A stretch of 41,981 nt of DNA from Candidatus Thorarchaeota archaeon (GTDB lineage: Archaea > Asgardarchaeota > Thorarchaeia > Thorarchaeales > Thorarchaeaceae): NCBI GenBank assembly GCA_004524445.1, contig SDNP01000027.1, positions 1 through 41,981 of the forward strand, given 5' to 3'. The notes below the pieces were generated by a model, which saw only the letters and a program-made list of their open reading frames with translations, did not search any database and was not told the DNA's origin. Positions within the stretch are counted from its first letter, which is position 1; each line of letters opens with the position of its first letter. Shown one piece after another: positions 7,736-17,031 of this stretch. The position numbers and the translations under genes were made by a program.

Positions 7736-9010
7736 ATGTGCATAGAAATAGGTGCAGGTGACTTTGACTCGAGTACTGCAAAATACGTAATTCGAGCGAA
7801 GATTGAGATTGACGGAGTAGTAGACAAACCCGATGTTATCGGCGCAGTCTTTGGACAAACTGAGGGCTTACTAGGAGAAGACTTGGATTTAAGGGAACTT
7901 CAGCGTACTGGACGAATTGGGCGGATACAAATCGCTATCAAATCGAAAGGAGGCAGTAGTCGGGGAGAGATTGTCATACCGGTTTCTTTGAATAAAACTG
8001 CCACTGCGATACTCGCAGCCGCATTAGAAACTGTAGACCGTGTAGGTCCCTGTTCTGCGAAAGTTACCCTTCAGAAGCTAGAGGATATTAGAGGCGCAAA
8101 GCGAAGACGGGTGGTCAGTAGAGCTATATCCATTCTCAAGGGCTGGGAGGATGAAATTGCTCCAGGAACTGAGGAAATCACTTCAGCCGTTTCCAAAGGG
8201 CGAAAGAGAACTGTGGCGAAATACGGACCGGATAGATTGCCCGCAGGTCCCGATTTCTCAAAAGCTGATGAAATTATCATTGTTGAGGGACGTGCGGATG
8301 TCATTAATCTCTTGAAGAGTGGTATTACAAACACAGTTGCAGTAGAAGGAACAAATATTCCAAAGTCAATTTCCAGTCTAACAAAGGAGAAGGACAAGAA
8401 GGTTGTGGCATTTCTAGATGGTGACAGAGGTGGCGATTTAATCCTCCGTGAGTTGATGCAAGTTGCAGATATAGACTTCATTGCTCGGGCCCCAGAGGGA
8501 AAGGAAGTTGAGAATTTGACTCATAGAGAGATAACCAAAGCACTACAGGCACAAATTCCAGCAGGTGAAGCCTTGTCCATTGTCAGCAAGAAACCCTCAA
8601 GAGAGCCAGAAAAAGCAAAATCGGTTTCTAAAGAGAGGAAGAAACCAGCAAAGACTGCATCCAAACCCGAGAGAAGGGTTCGACGGCCTAGACGAGAGCC
8701 TAAACCCACTAAGCCACAGGCATCTGTAGACTCAGAGTACCTCGGAAAATTAGATGATTTGAAAGAATCATTCAAGGCAGTCATCTATGATGAGAATAAG
8801 AACGTAGTCGAAGAATGCGGGGTAGCTGAGCTCGCCAAAAAATTGGAAACAATGGAAAAAGTGTCAACGATTTTGTTTGACGGAGTCGTAACACAGCGAA
8901 TCGTGGATACAGCAGGGGCAAAAGGTACAGAACTGGTCATTGCAGCTGCCAAATCGGACATAGAGAATAAGCCCAAACAGATGACAATTCTAACATATGA
9001 CGACTTGTAG
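7736..9010 (+). CDS. dnaG: Archaeal DnaG-type primase / exosome-associated TOPRIM protein
   Basis: The 424-residue product matches archaeal DnaG. The N-terminal segment STAKYVIRAKIEIDGVVDKP leads into GAVFGQTEGLLG. The TOPRIM domain has E184 in IVEGRADV and D228/D230 in FLDGDRGGD. A lysine/arginine/proline-rich linker (about 285-330) joins the C-terminal domain. Archaeal DnaG has primase activity in vitro and is a subunit of the RNA exosome. The ATG at 7736 is the only ordinary start before the conserved N-terminus; AGGAG directly abuts it, which is too close for a normal ribosome binding site, so the exact start is less certain than the gene. Confidence 0.95.
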   Translation: MCIEIGAGDFDSSTAKYVIRAKIEIDGVVDKPDVIGAVFGQTEGLLGEDLDLRELQRTGRIGRIQIAIKSKGGSSRGEIVIPVSLNKTATAILAAALETVDRVGPCSAKVTLQKLEDIRGAKRRRVVSRAISILKGWEDEIAPGTEEITSAVSKGRKRTVAKYGPDRLPAGPDFSKADEIIIVEGRADVINLLKSGITNTVAVEGTNIPKSISSLTKEKDKKVVAFLDGDRGGDLILRELMQVADIDFIARAPEGKEVENLTHREITKALQAQIPAGEALSIVSKKPSREPEKAKSVSKERKKPAKTASKPERRVRRPRREPKPTKPQASVDSEYLGKLDDLKESFKAVIYDENKNVVEECGVAELAKKLETMEKVSTILFDGVVTQRIVDTAGAKGTELVIAAAKSDIENKPKQMTILTYDDL

Positions 9011-9187
9011 TCAGCTCTTCCTGAGAAAGCCTCGAATGTCTAGATAGAAGAAAAAGGCGCTTCTAAAAAGCCCTCTATCGGTATGCCCAGAAAGTGCTAT
9101 TCCGCATTTTTTATTTGGGTAGTATATCGGGCAAGGCATAACGAACGGGTCCCGAAAAGGATCCTGACGATTTGGAGATAGATACAA

Positions 9188-9631
9188 ATGACAAAAGTAT
9201 TCTCGACGACCCTAAATAGGACAGAGAAGGCAAAAATCCACGAAATAGGAATTAATGGCTCTCAGAAAGTGGATGTAGTCCCTCCACCAATGATGGCAGA
9301 CAATGAAGGAACTACGAGCCCTCATCATCTCTTCCTTGCATCTATTGGCGGTTGCATCAACCTGATTTTTGAAACAGCTTTAGAGCGCGGTAGAATTGAA
9401 CTCATTGATTTAGAATCAACAATAAAGGGAAATTATGAAACAGAAGAAGACACTCAGAGAAGTTATTTCTCTTCGGTTGAAATCGAAACAACTGTTACCG
9501 TTCCTGAAGGCACTTCGGAGAGCAAATTAGAGCGGTTCTTCAACATCGCCCACGAAAACTGCCCAATAGGGAACTGCTTGATTGGTTCCTGTGTGAAACT
9601 AATCACTAAATTGAATGTCGCCTTTGCTTAA
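9188..9631 (+). CDS. OsmC-family peroxiredoxin-like protein
   Basis: The 147-residue product matches the OsmC/Ohr fold. It shows SPHHLFLASIGGC with the first redox cysteine and ENCPIGNCL with the second. OsmC-type proteins reduce organic hydroperoxides using this cysteine pair; substrate and reductant are unknown here. The gene stands alone, preceded by a 178-base gap and followed by a strong hairpin terminator. GGAGATAGATACAA before ATG 9188 gives a ribosome binding site. Confidence 0.88.
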   Translation: MTKVFSTTLNRTEKAKIHEIGINGSQKVDVVPPPMMADNEGTTSPHHLFLASIGGCINLIFETALERGRIELIDLESTIKGNYETEEDTQRSYFSSVEIETTVTVPEGTSESKLERFFNIAHENCPIGNCLIGSCVKLITKLNVAFA

Positions 9632-9652
9632 TTGATTTAATGCATCCATTGA

Positions 9653-9684
9653 GAGGAGGTAAGCCCCCTCCTCACTTATTTTTC
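9653..9684 (+). terminator. Hairpin terminator after the OsmC gene
   Basis: GAGGAGG (9653-9659) pairs perfectly with CCTCCTC (9667-9673) around a seven-base loop, followed by ACTTATTTTTC. It lies 20 bases after the OsmC stop. Confidence 0.6.
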
Positions 9685-9746
9685 AAATAAAAGAGATAGG
9701 AAATAAACTGTGTATTACTCACAGTTAATTCTCTCAATTCGCAGTC

Positions 9747-11216
9747 ATGATTTGGCAGAAACATAAATCGGAGTCTGAAAGATTGCCCTCCATAATCAAG
9801 GAAATTGAATCCACTAGGGATCTACGGCCAGTAAGAGATCCATTCCAGAAAATAATAGGGCAACAGAAAGCAATATCGCTTGTAAAATCCGCAGTAGCCC
9901 AACGACGACATATTCTGCTTTGTGGTGTTCCGGGAATTGGAAAATCTATGATTGCAAAGGCCGCGCAATCATTGCTTTCCCCGCCAAAAACAGAGGTATA
10001 CATTCAGGAAAATGCGCCCCATCCTGAACGGCCGCAAGTTTTCATCCGTGAGCGAGATGACACTACAATTGAACGGTCAGCATCCAAGCCTTTCTATCAG
10101 TCATTCATCAGGCCGGAAGACTTGCCTTTCGAAATAGCTGTCAAAATGGGGCTGCGATGTCCAAGATGTAAAGCATTATGCTTACCAGAACAGAAAATCT
10201 GCATGGACTGTGGAAGTCCAAAGAGGAGCGAATGGCAACCATCAGATTCGTATCAGGGTCTTCTCCACGCGCTAGATGTCATCTCCGAACCCGCTCTTGA
10301 AACGCTCACGATTCCAGAAATTCTCGATGGAATCGAGTATCATACCAATTACAGACGTAGTGAGAGCCCCTCTATTACAGTATCTCGTACACCAGTTTCC
10401 GAAAAGATTGATGATGCCACGCAAGGACTTTCACAGAACTCCAAATTACTGATATCTCGTGATATGAATCGTTTTGTTTGTGTAAGTGGTAGAAGCCCCG
10501 CCGAGCTTCTAGGTGATGTGAAGCATGATCCATATGGTGCTGCAGAAGAGCTGGCTAAAGCCCCCTATGAACGCGTGGTCCCAGGTGCTATTCACGAAGC
10601 TCATGAAGGGATACTATACGTGGATGAATTGGCTGCGCTAGGTGAATATCAGAAGCATCTTCTAACGGCGATGCAAGATGGATTCTATCCGATACTGGGT
10701 CATAATCCACATAGCTCGGGTGCATCTATTCGGGTAGATGCTGTACCGTGCAACTTTATTCTCTTTGCGTCCTGTAACCCCGAAGACATTGAAAAAATAA
10801 TTCCCCCTCTTCGCTCCAGAATCCGCGGTTATGGCTACGAAATTATGCTGAATGCAACCATGGAACACAATTCTGAAAACGCATCGAAAATCATCAGGTT
10901 TGCAGCACAAACAATCTACGAGGATGGGCGCATCCCCCATATCTCTAGGGGGGGACTAGATGCGATAATTGATGTGGCAAGTGACATCGCCTATCATATT
11001 GATGGTCAAAAGGACGCGCTCACACTTCGCCTTCGAGAACTAGGTGGAGTAATCCGTGTCGCAGGTGACCTCACAGTTCAATCCGGTGAAGAGTTAATCA
11101 GCTCAACTCACGTTGAAGAGGCGAGGGAGCTGGTCTTCGGTTTAGAAGGCCAAATGTCTTTTGCAGGACTCTCTACTGCAAAACAACCTGAGCCTTACGG
11201 AGACTATTTCTTTTAA
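9747..11216 (+). CDS. LonB-like AAA+ ATPase lacking the Lon protease domain, with inserted zinc ribbon
   Basis: The 489-residue product follows the AAA+ part of archaeal LonB closely: IIGQQKAISLVK, Walker A GVPGIGKS (60-67), the segment ELLGDVKHDPYG (253-263), Walker B ILYVDEL with D293/E294, sensor-1 N344 in SCNPED, arginine finger in PLRSRIRGYGYE, and LTLRLRELGG in the lid. Where LonB carries its membrane helices, this protein has cysteine pairs (C138, C141, C152, C155) suited to a zinc ribbon. It stops just after the AAA+ lid, so the Ser-Lys protease domain is absent. It is therefore likely a soluble remodelling ATPase rather than a protease. aPelota follows after 27 bases, suggesting co-transcription and a link to ribosome rescue (inference). 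Confidence 0.85.
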   Translation: MIWQKHKSESERLPSIIKEIESTRDLRPVRDPFQKIIGQQKAISLVKSAVAQRRHILLCGVPGIGKSMIAKAAQSLLSPPKTEVYIQENAPHPERPQVFIRERDDTTIERSASKPFYQSFIRPEDLPFEIAVKMGLRCPRCKALCLPEQKICMDCGSPKRSEWQPSDSYQGLLHALDVISEPALETLTIPEILDGIEYHTNYRRSESPSITVSRTPVSEKIDDATQGLSQNSKLLISRDMNRFVCVSGRSPAELLGDVKHDPYGAAEELAKAPYERVVPGAIHEAHEGILYVDELAALGEYQKHLLTAMQDGFYPILGHNPHSSGASIRVDAVPCNFILFASCNPEDIEKIIPPLRSRIRGYGYEIMLNATMEHNSENASKIIRFAAQTIYEDGRIPHISRGGLDAIIDVASDIAYHIDGQKDALTLRLRELGGVIRVAGDLTVQSGEELISSTHVEEARELVFGLEGQMSFAGLSTAKQPEPYGDYFF

Positions 11217-11243
11217 ACAGCCGTTGATGTTCTTGGTGTTACA

Positions 11244-12329
11244 GTGAAAGTCCGGCGTTATCTAAAGGATGGAAAAGTCAAGATCAAGCTGGAATCTCTT
11301 GATGACCTTTGGCACTTGTACAATGTTCTCTCTCCTAATGACATAGTCATATCTAGAACAAGTCGCAGAATACGTATTGGAAATGATGATGCCAGGAAAC
11401 AAGAGAGTATTCGTAAGACCATGGTGTTGAAAATACAGGTTGAAGACGTTGCGTTCCACTCATTCTCCAATCGAGTTCGTATTAAAGGTACTATCCTTGA
11501 GGGGCCAGAGGACCTAGTTAGCATTGGTTCTTATCATACGTTCAATATGGAGGTCGGGAATAGCCTGACCATAATAAAGGAACATTGGCCTAAGTTTTCG
11601 TTGAAACGGTTAAAGCAGGCAGAGAATGCAAAAGAAAGTCCTCTTGCATTAATCATAATGATTGAAGACGGATCCGCTGAAATATTTCTCGCTGCAGACT
11701 TTGGCATAAGAGAGGCCGTTAGCATCACTACCAGCATTTCTCGAAAGAGAGGCAGCCAAAAGGCGCATGATGCTACCATGAGAGAGTTTTATGGTGATGT
11801 TACCATGGCCGTTCGCTCGCAACTTGAGCAAAACAAGCCCAATATTATCGTAATTGCAGGCCCCGGGTTCGTAAAAGATCATTTCAAGGACTATCTTCAA
11901 GACTCTGGCATCCCAAATCTTCCTCAAATTATGGTAGAGAGCACCAATTCAACGGGCGTTCCTGGAGCCAAAGAAATCCTTTATCGTGGAGTCATCTCCA
12001 AAGCTGTTCAAGGAATAAAGCTCGAAAAGGAAACACAACTCATGGAAGAGATTTTGTCAAATGTGGCCAAGGGCAATGGACTTGGAGCTTATGGGCCAGA
12101 GGAGGTTCAACGCGCTGTGCAATATGGTGCTGTAGAAGAACTATTAATTACAGATAAGAAACTGCGTGAAGGATCAGAGGAAGAACGTCATCGCATGGAT
12201 CAACTGATTCGGGATACAGAGAAAAGTCGTGGCAACTTCCATATTGTTTCAACAGAACATCCCGCCGGAGACCAGCTTGAAAATCTTGGTGGAATTGCGG
12301 CACTTCTACGCTTTTCCATTGGTGTCTAG
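11244..12329 (+). CDS. pelA: aPelota (Dom34) ribosome rescue factor
   Basis: Matches archaeal Pelota/Dom34 along its length (361 residues): the N-terminal Sm-like domain with ESLDDLWHLYNVL (18-30), the central domain with IIVIAGPGFVKDHF, and the C-terminal eL30-like domain with AVQYGAVEELLITD and GGIAALLRF. With the GTPase aIF1-alpha/ABCE1 system it dissociates stalled ribosomes lacking a termination codon in the A site. It starts at GTG 11244, 27 bases after the LonB-like ATPase, likely in one transcript. Its stop codon interlocks (CTAG) with that of the convergent radical SAM gene. Confidence 0.95.
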   Translation: MKVRRYLKDGKVKIKLESLDDLWHLYNVLSPNDIVISRTSRRIRIGNDDARKQESIRKTMVLKIQVEDVAFHSFSNRVRIKGTILEGPEDLVSIGSYHTFNMEVGNSLTIIKEHWPKFSLKRLKQAENAKESPLALIIMIEDGSAEIFLAADFGIREAVSITTSISRKRGSQKAHDATMREFYGDVTMAVRSQLEQNKPNIIVIAGPGFVKDHFKDYLQDSGIPNLPQIMVESTNSTGVPGAKEILYRGVISKAVQGIKLEKETQLMEEILSNVAKGNGLGAYGPEEVQRAVQYGAVEELLITDKKLREGSEEERHRMDQLIRDTEKSRGNFHIVSTEHPAGDQLENLGGIAALLRFSIGV

Positions 12330-13441
12330 ACCGGTTCAAATAGTACCTGTAATCGATCCCATGACGGATATTCGTGTGCTATTCCCATTTCAATGGGCAA
12401 GGCATCAGATAATTCATCTTTGAGTTCTTCTGCAATGGTCTCTAGAATCCAGGGAGCAATCTCTATTCTGTTTCGGTTTTCGTCCAAGTTGACTAAATCT
12501 GGAGGCACATCGAATTTTTGGCGTACTATCTCCAATATCCCAAGCAAATCGTTCATGTTCATCGATTTGCCATGCTCTGCCCTGATGACTCCCAGAACAA
12601 CAATTGGTTCTTCCTCCTCTTTCTCTTCGAGGGTACGAATGGTTCTGTCAAGTCTTCTCTCAAGTCGCGTTCTGAGTTGAACTATGTCCTTAAATTTCGC
12701 AGAACAAAAATGCAACGAAGTATACTCCAGTTCTTTGCTTCCCCATTCTAATATGGAGATGGCTGTTTCCTTGCTCCCAGCAATACTTGAACTACTCAAA
12801 TTCGTCAGACGCATTCCCATGGATATCAACTTCTGGAAATTCGTTTCACTAGTTTCCAATTCATTAATGTTGAAGAAGTCAATCTTCATATCGTCTGCTC
12901 TCTTCGCTGTTTCAATCAATTTCTCTTTCTCACCTGGTATTGCGGGCAATTCCAACCCTGTTACCATACCTAACGAGAGTGCATGTTCAATACCAGACCA
13001 ATCGTTATCTTGGGGGTGGAATCTTATCTCATCAAGTCCAGCAGATTGCAGTTGCTTTAGTGTATCTATATCCACCTTATTCTGACTGGTATAGAGATGA
13101 ATATGAAATTCTTCACCAAATTTCTCCTTTAAAAAAGAGATGTATGTGAGAGTGCGATCAAGTCTGCAGAGTGGGTCTCCTCCACTAACTCCAACACCAT
13201 GAGCTCCGATTGCGTTTGCTTCTTCAATAATATCAATTGCTGTTTCTACAGGCATTTCATCAGCAAACACAACATCTTTTCCTCCTTTCTCCTGAGATAA
13301 AGGGCAATAGTAACAAGAACTGTCACAGAGTCCAGTGACAAACAGGACCATTTTGGTTCCACTTGAACAGAGTTTACAACCTTTAGGCAAATCTCCAACT
13401 AATAGTGAATCGCCCTGTAGTTTTCGAACAGTCCTTTTCAT
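12326..13441 (-). CDS. Radical SAM protein, COG2108-like
   Basis: The 371-residue product carries the radical SAM cluster motif CDSSCYYC (C39, C43, C46), followed by GVSGGDPL, the glycine-rich SAM-binding motif, and a TIM-barrel-like core. An extra pair CKLC (C22, C25) lies before the cluster motif. The C-terminal 110 residues (after REERT-like basic helices and EEKEEEEP) form a separate acidic-linked domain. It resembles the archaeal COG2108 group, related to pyruvate-formate-lyase activators, of unknown substrate. The nucleotidyltransferase gene lies six bases upstream and the tRNA thiolase gene before that, so the three form a minus-strand operon; a role in RNA modification is possible but only inferred from context. 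Confidence 0.85.
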   Translation of the reverse strand: MKRTVRKLQGDSLLVGDLPKGCKLCSSGTKMVLFVTGLCDSSCYYCPLSQEKGGKDVVFADEMPVETAIDIIEEANAIGAHGVGVSGGDPLCRLDRTLTYISFLKEKFGEEFHIHLYTSQNKVDIDTLKQLQSAGLDEIRFHPQDNDWSGIEHALSLGMVTGLELPAIPGEKEKLIETAKRADDMKIDFFNINELETSETNFQKLISMGMRLTNLSSSSIAGSKETAISILEWGSKELEYTSLHFCSAKFKDIVQLRTRLERRLDRTIRTLEEKEEEEPIVVLGVIRAEHGKSMNMNDLLGILEIVRQKFDVPPDLVNLDENRNRIEIAPWILETIAEELKDELSDALPIEMGIAHEYPSWDRLQVLFEPV

Positions 13442-13447
13442 CTTTCA

Positions 13448-14146
13448 TCATGCTCTTCTTTTCATAGTCCGTCGAATAGCTGGATCTCTGTCTATGAGTT
13501 GTTTTGCCACTTCCTCGAAGCTCCGATTCTCTTCCACTACCTTGGACAAATATACCCCCGTTCTTCCTACTTCATCCCTGCGGGTCAGAACTCTAACGCG
13601 TTCCTTTGCCACTGATGGACTAACTCCCAGTTTCTTGGCCACACGATTCTCGTATCCGATAACCCCACTCTCAATATGTCCTTTCTGTGTGGGTTGAATT
13701 AGAATCAGTCTCTTATCAACGCCTGGCACCCTTTTTTTACTTGCAATTTTCTCCTCGTCAACTTGTCCTCCCCACTTGTAGAACTCAATTTCTCTACTCA
13801 TCATTTTGAAGAGAGGGAAACTGATGACCGTTTTTTGGTCTAAATGAATATGAGCCTTTAGAACCGAAGAGGGGGTTGCTTGAACAATCTCTCTTAGTAT
13901 CCCTCTTCCGAGTACCATCTCTATCTTATAGCTAGGGACAACATAGGGAATTATGATGTCAATATCAGATGATTCAGTCACATCTCCTCGTGCTAGCGAC
14001 CCATATGCCCAGCCACGAATGTTTACACTTTTTGCTTTTTCAAGCACTTGCAACGCTCTTTCTCTGAGGTGAGCTAACAGCTCCCACTTATCTTCACTAT
14101 ATACGACAGTTCTTTGCTCATGAAGCTCTTCGGGTTTTTCTGTCAA
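13448..14146 (-). CDS. Nucleotidyltransferase-domain protein
   Basis: The 232-residue product contains the polymerase-beta-type nucleotidyltransferase signature: helix motif YGSLARGDVTESSDIDIII (about 49-67) with G-S and the D-x-D pair. The C-terminal half is a basic helical domain with KKLGVSPSVAKERVRVLTRR, which looks like a DNA- or RNA-binding helix-turn-helix. It is similar in length and order to the archaeal COG2413 nucleotidyltransferases of unknown target. It lies between ncsA (14 bases upstream) and the radical SAM gene (6 bases downstream), in the same direction. Start ATG 14146 is the only good candidate. Confidence 0.8.
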   Translation of the reverse strand: MTEKPEELHEQRTVVYSEDKWELLAHLRERALQVLEKAKSVNIRGWAYGSLARGDVTESSDIDIIIPYVVPSYKIEMVLGRGILREIVQATPSSVLKAHIHLDQKTVISFPLFKMMSREIEFYKWGGQVDEEKIASKKRVPGVDKRLILIQPTQKGHIESGVIGYENRVAKKLGVSPSVAKERVRVLTRRDEVGRTGVYLSKVVEENRSFEEVAKQLIDRDPAIRRTMKRRA

Positions 14147-14159
14147 TTATTGTATCCTC

Positions 14160-15089
14160 TCACTCACCACGAATTTCTTTGAGCATCTGACAGGCTTTAC
14201 AGAGAACGGATGGTGTGGGCTCTCCGCATTCGATGCATTCCGAGAACTCGATGCTCCTGGACTCCTGGGTAACCATATTTGCAATAGATTCGCCAGACCG
14301 AAGTACTGCCAGAAGTGTACCCGGTCGTTCGTACTCCATTTTATTGAGAAAATTCCGTACATCATTACGGTACGCCTCAGACGCATAGGGGCATGGAACA
14401 TCATGATACGGCAGCATTAAATGATACGAGTACGCCACAATATCCCTCTCTGAAATCTCCGTTAGGGGTTTAACTCTTGGAACAAAGCCCTCGATGGAAT
14501 CTTCTCTTCTTCGTGACGTTCGTGAAATGCGAATACTCTCTCCACGCAGTATGTTCATTAGAATTGTTTGGGACTCATCATCCAGATTATGCCCTGTGGT
14601 GACAACATCTGCATTCAAATCCTTTGCGGCCATATTGAGCGCATATCTCCTGAGAACACCACAGTATGAACATGCACCAAGAGCATCATCACCCCGCGCA
14701 TCGATTATCTCATCAAGCGTATTGCCAAATAACTCCTTGAACGAATAAACCTCAAGACTGAGAGTCAATGAAGAAGAGAGTCTCCTTGCTGCTTCCAACG
14801 CTTTATCTCTATAGCCCAAGATACCTTCATCAATTGTAAGAGGAACTAATTCTGCATGAGGATATCTTCTCTCTATCTTATGTAAAACATCAAGCAATAC
14901 TGCACTGTCCTTTCCCCCAGATATGGCGACGGCAATTCTATCATCTTCTCGAAGCATCTGTTGCGCATTGATTGTTTTTCTCACCCGGTCTATAGTTGTG
15001 TTAACCATGCAGTCTCGGCATAATCGCTCTCCAGTGTATCTTCTGAGATAGACCGCCTCATTGTTACATTTTGAGCAGGTGACTTGCAT
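14160..15089 (-). CDS. ncsA: tRNA 2-thiolation enzyme, NcsA/Ncs6/TtuA type
   Basis: An adenylating thiolase that places sulfur on tRNA uridines (s2U34 or s2T54). Numbered from ATG 15089: N-terminal zinc finger C5, C8, C24, C27; PP-loop SGGKDS (57-62); cluster-binding cysteines C140, C143 (CSYCG) and C233 (VPCPY); TGHNLDDESQT; C-terminal zinc finger C285, C288, C297, C300. All of these are expected for the TtuA/NcsA group, which uses an archaeal ubiquitin-like SAMP as sulfur carrier. I chose ATG 15089 because TAGGAG lies nine bases before it; the ATG at 15098 directly abuts that site. It heads the minus-strand operon with the nucleotidyltransferase and radical SAM genes. Confidence 0.93.
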   Translation of the reverse strand: MQVTCSKCNNEAVYLRRYTGERLCRDCMVNTTIDRVRKTINAQQMLREDDRIAVAISGGKDSAVLLDVLHKIERRYPHAELVPLTIDEGILGYRDKALEAARRLSSSLTLSLEVYSFKELFGNTLDEIIDARGDDALGACSYCGVLRRYALNMAAKDLNADVVTTGHNLDDESQTILMNILRGESIRISRTSRRREDSIEGFVPRVKPLTEISERDIVAYSYHLMLPYHDVPCPYASEAYRNDVRNFLNKMEYERPGTLLAVLRSGESIANMVTQESRSIEFSECIECGEPTPSVLCKACQMLKEIRGE

Positions 15090-15188
15090 GTGATTCATCT
15101 CCTACAGAGAATATTCTGAAAAATTACTGTTAAAACTGGTCAGGTATGATGCTAATTACGCCAACATACCTCCCTCTAGTTTTGCACC

Positions 15189-16355
15189 TTAGAATAGACC
15201 CTTCCCCATTACAAGTGAGAGGATGATACTAAGTAATACAATACCAAGTGAAAGTATTCTCATAGGCCAGATAATTCGCTTGACTGTAGTTTCATCATCT
15301 GTAATAAGTCGAAGCCCGTTCTGTAGCATTCGATCTCCATCAAGAGCTGGGATGGGGAGAAGGTTGAACAGCGCCACTGAGAATAAAATCAGAAAACACC
15401 AGAATACAACCTGCTGAAAATGGAATGCAAACATAGGATCAAGGAAAAGACTCCAGCCCGGTTTAGGTTTCCAATAATCAGCGCCATAGACTCCAATATA
15501 CCCCCTCGTTTCATTTTGGTCCGATGAACCTAATACCACAGTAACGCTTTCTTCAAGCGTAACAATGGTGAGAGTATCACCTGCATTGGCATCCGCCATG
15601 AATTGTGAAACTTCATTCCAAGTTTCAATGGTGGTATCATTCAGGCCGATGATAACATCACCCACCTCCAAGGCCTCTGCAGCTGGAGTTCCTGGTGCAA
15701 TATCGTAGATATATGCTCCGCTGGGGGGATTGTATCCTATCGATAGAACCGCGGGCATATTAATTAGCAGTATGAAAAAGAAGAAGCCCCAAATGAGATT
15801 AGAGTAAGAACCTGCAGCTAACATGCGCAGTCTAGATTTCGGACCGACTTTTTCTTCGAATGTTTCTTCATCTGGTTCCACAAATGCACCAAATAAGACC
15901 AGAAAGAATAGCAATCCCGAGCTCTTTATGGGAATATCATCCTTTGCTGAGGCTAAACCATGAGCAAACTCATGAGTAACGAGCGTGATTGCCAAGGCAA
16001 TTATCATATACACCAGAGGAAGGCCAGTGATAGTGACGCCGGGAATAATCGGAACTACTCCTCCTGCAGTTTCGGGTTGGAAGAAGAACCTTAGCAAATT
16101 CTCTCCAAACATATAGAATCCAAATCCCATCCCTACAAAACTTACGACCACCCCTATGTTGAAAAAAGCACGTGGGAATTTCTTTCCAAGCCGGGTAAGA
16201 AACGCGTTTAGACGTTCTGTCTTCCACATCAAGAAAAATGGTGTGCCTGCCTCGACTCCCTTCTCACTAAGCTTGTCAATCCCGATTGCCTGTGCCACTA
16301 TATAGATGACAAGGTAAATCCCAAAGATGATCAGGAAGGTGGTCACAATATCCAT
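15189..16355 (-). CDS. Site-2 protease family (M50) membrane metalloprotease with PDZ domain
   Basis: An intramembrane zinc protease of 388 residues. Membrane segments lie at about 5-22, 64-82, 112-127, 148-160, 185-207, 308-332 and 365-383. The catalytic motif HEFAH has H128, E129 and H132 in a membrane helix. A PDZ domain sits at about 213-290 (APGTPAAEALEVGDVIIGLND). The third zinc ligand is D339 in LLPIPALDGDRM, the family's usual second motif. Such proteases cut membrane-bound substrates; the substrate here is unknown. The gene is about 90 bases upstream of ncsA, with no clear operon link, and is divergent from eS6. Confidence 0.93.
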   Translation of the reverse strand: MDIVTTFLIIFGIYLVIYIVAQAIGIDKLSEKGVEAGTPFFLMWKTERLNAFLTRLGKKFPRAFFNIGVVVSFVGMGFGFYMFGENLLRFFFQPETAGGVVPIIPGVTITGLPLVYMIIALAITLVTHEFAHGLASAKDDIPIKSSGLLFFLVLFGAFVEPDEETFEEKVGPKSRLRMLAAGSYSNLIWGFFFFILLINMPAVLSIGYNPPSGAYIYDIAPGTPAAEALEVGDVIIGLNDTTIETWNEVSQFMADANAGDTLTIVTLEESVTVVLGSSDQNETRGYIGVYGADYWKPKPGWSLFLDPMFAFHFQQVVFWCFLILFSVALFNLLPIPALDGDRMLQNGLRLITDDETTVKRIIWPMRILSLGIVLLSIILSLVMGKGLF

Positions 16356-16565
16356 ATATATTCACTTCATTTTGCCTGAGGCGTTGAGAAACGGCCTTTG
16401 ATGCATCTAATAATGATTGCGTACTAGGAGATTTCCGGGGCTAAGGAAAAGGCTCCAGTATGACAAGTCAAGCTAGACCACAATCCTCATAAAGTGAACT
16501 CTAGACTCTCCGATTTGTCCGATATGTGGACGGTCATAACAACTCCAAAGTAGGCGGAAGTACAA

Positions 16566-16949
16566 TTGCCATTTAAACTTGTAATCAGTGACCCCGAAAC
16601 TGCAACTGCTGTGCAGTATGAATTAGATGATGCGAAGACAAATTCCCTAATTGGCAAGAAGGTGGGAGAAGTCGTGGAAGGAGATGTTATAGGCCTGCCC
16701 GGTTACAAACTGAAGATTACAGGCGGCAGTGATAGTTCAGGATTTCCTATTCGGCCTGATATGCATGGCAGAGGCAAGAGAAGAATATTGGTTAGAGGAC
16801 CACCAGGTTTTCGGCCAAAGAGAGAGGGCATCGCACGACGAAAAACGGTACGCGGCAGTGAACTGGGAAATGAAATCTCGCAAGTCAATATGCGTGTTGA
16901 AGAAAAGGGAAGCACGCCTCTGGAAGAACTTGTCATCAAAGCCGCCTGA
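16566..16949 (+). CDS. rps6e: Ribosomal protein eS6
   Basis: Small-subunit ribosomal protein of 127 residues, typical for archaea, with FKLVISDPE, LIGKKVGEVVEGD and the hallmark GGSDSSGFPIRPDMHG followed by RRILVRGPPGF. The start is TTG at 16566, preceded by GGCGGAAG; no ATG precedes the conserved N-terminus. It is the first gene of the conserved archaeal operon that continues with aIF2 gamma. Confidence 0.96.
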   Translation: MPFKLVISDPETATAVQYELDDAKTNSLIGKKVGEVVEGDVIGLPGYKLKITGGSDSSGFPIRPDMHGRGKRRILVRGPPGFRPKREGIARRKTVRGSELGNEISQVNMRVEEKGSTPLEELVIKAA

Positions 16950-17031
16950 ATTTAACCTATTCATCCCTTCCCGGACCAGACTCTGGAGAGTATCTTAGCA
17001 ACTTACCGTATCGCGAAATCCATATCTTCTT

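Noticed and set aside
7736..7750. AGGAG at 7731-7735 as ribosome binding site for dnaG
   Set aside because: It directly abuts the ATG, too close for normal function; no better start exists before the conserved N-terminus.
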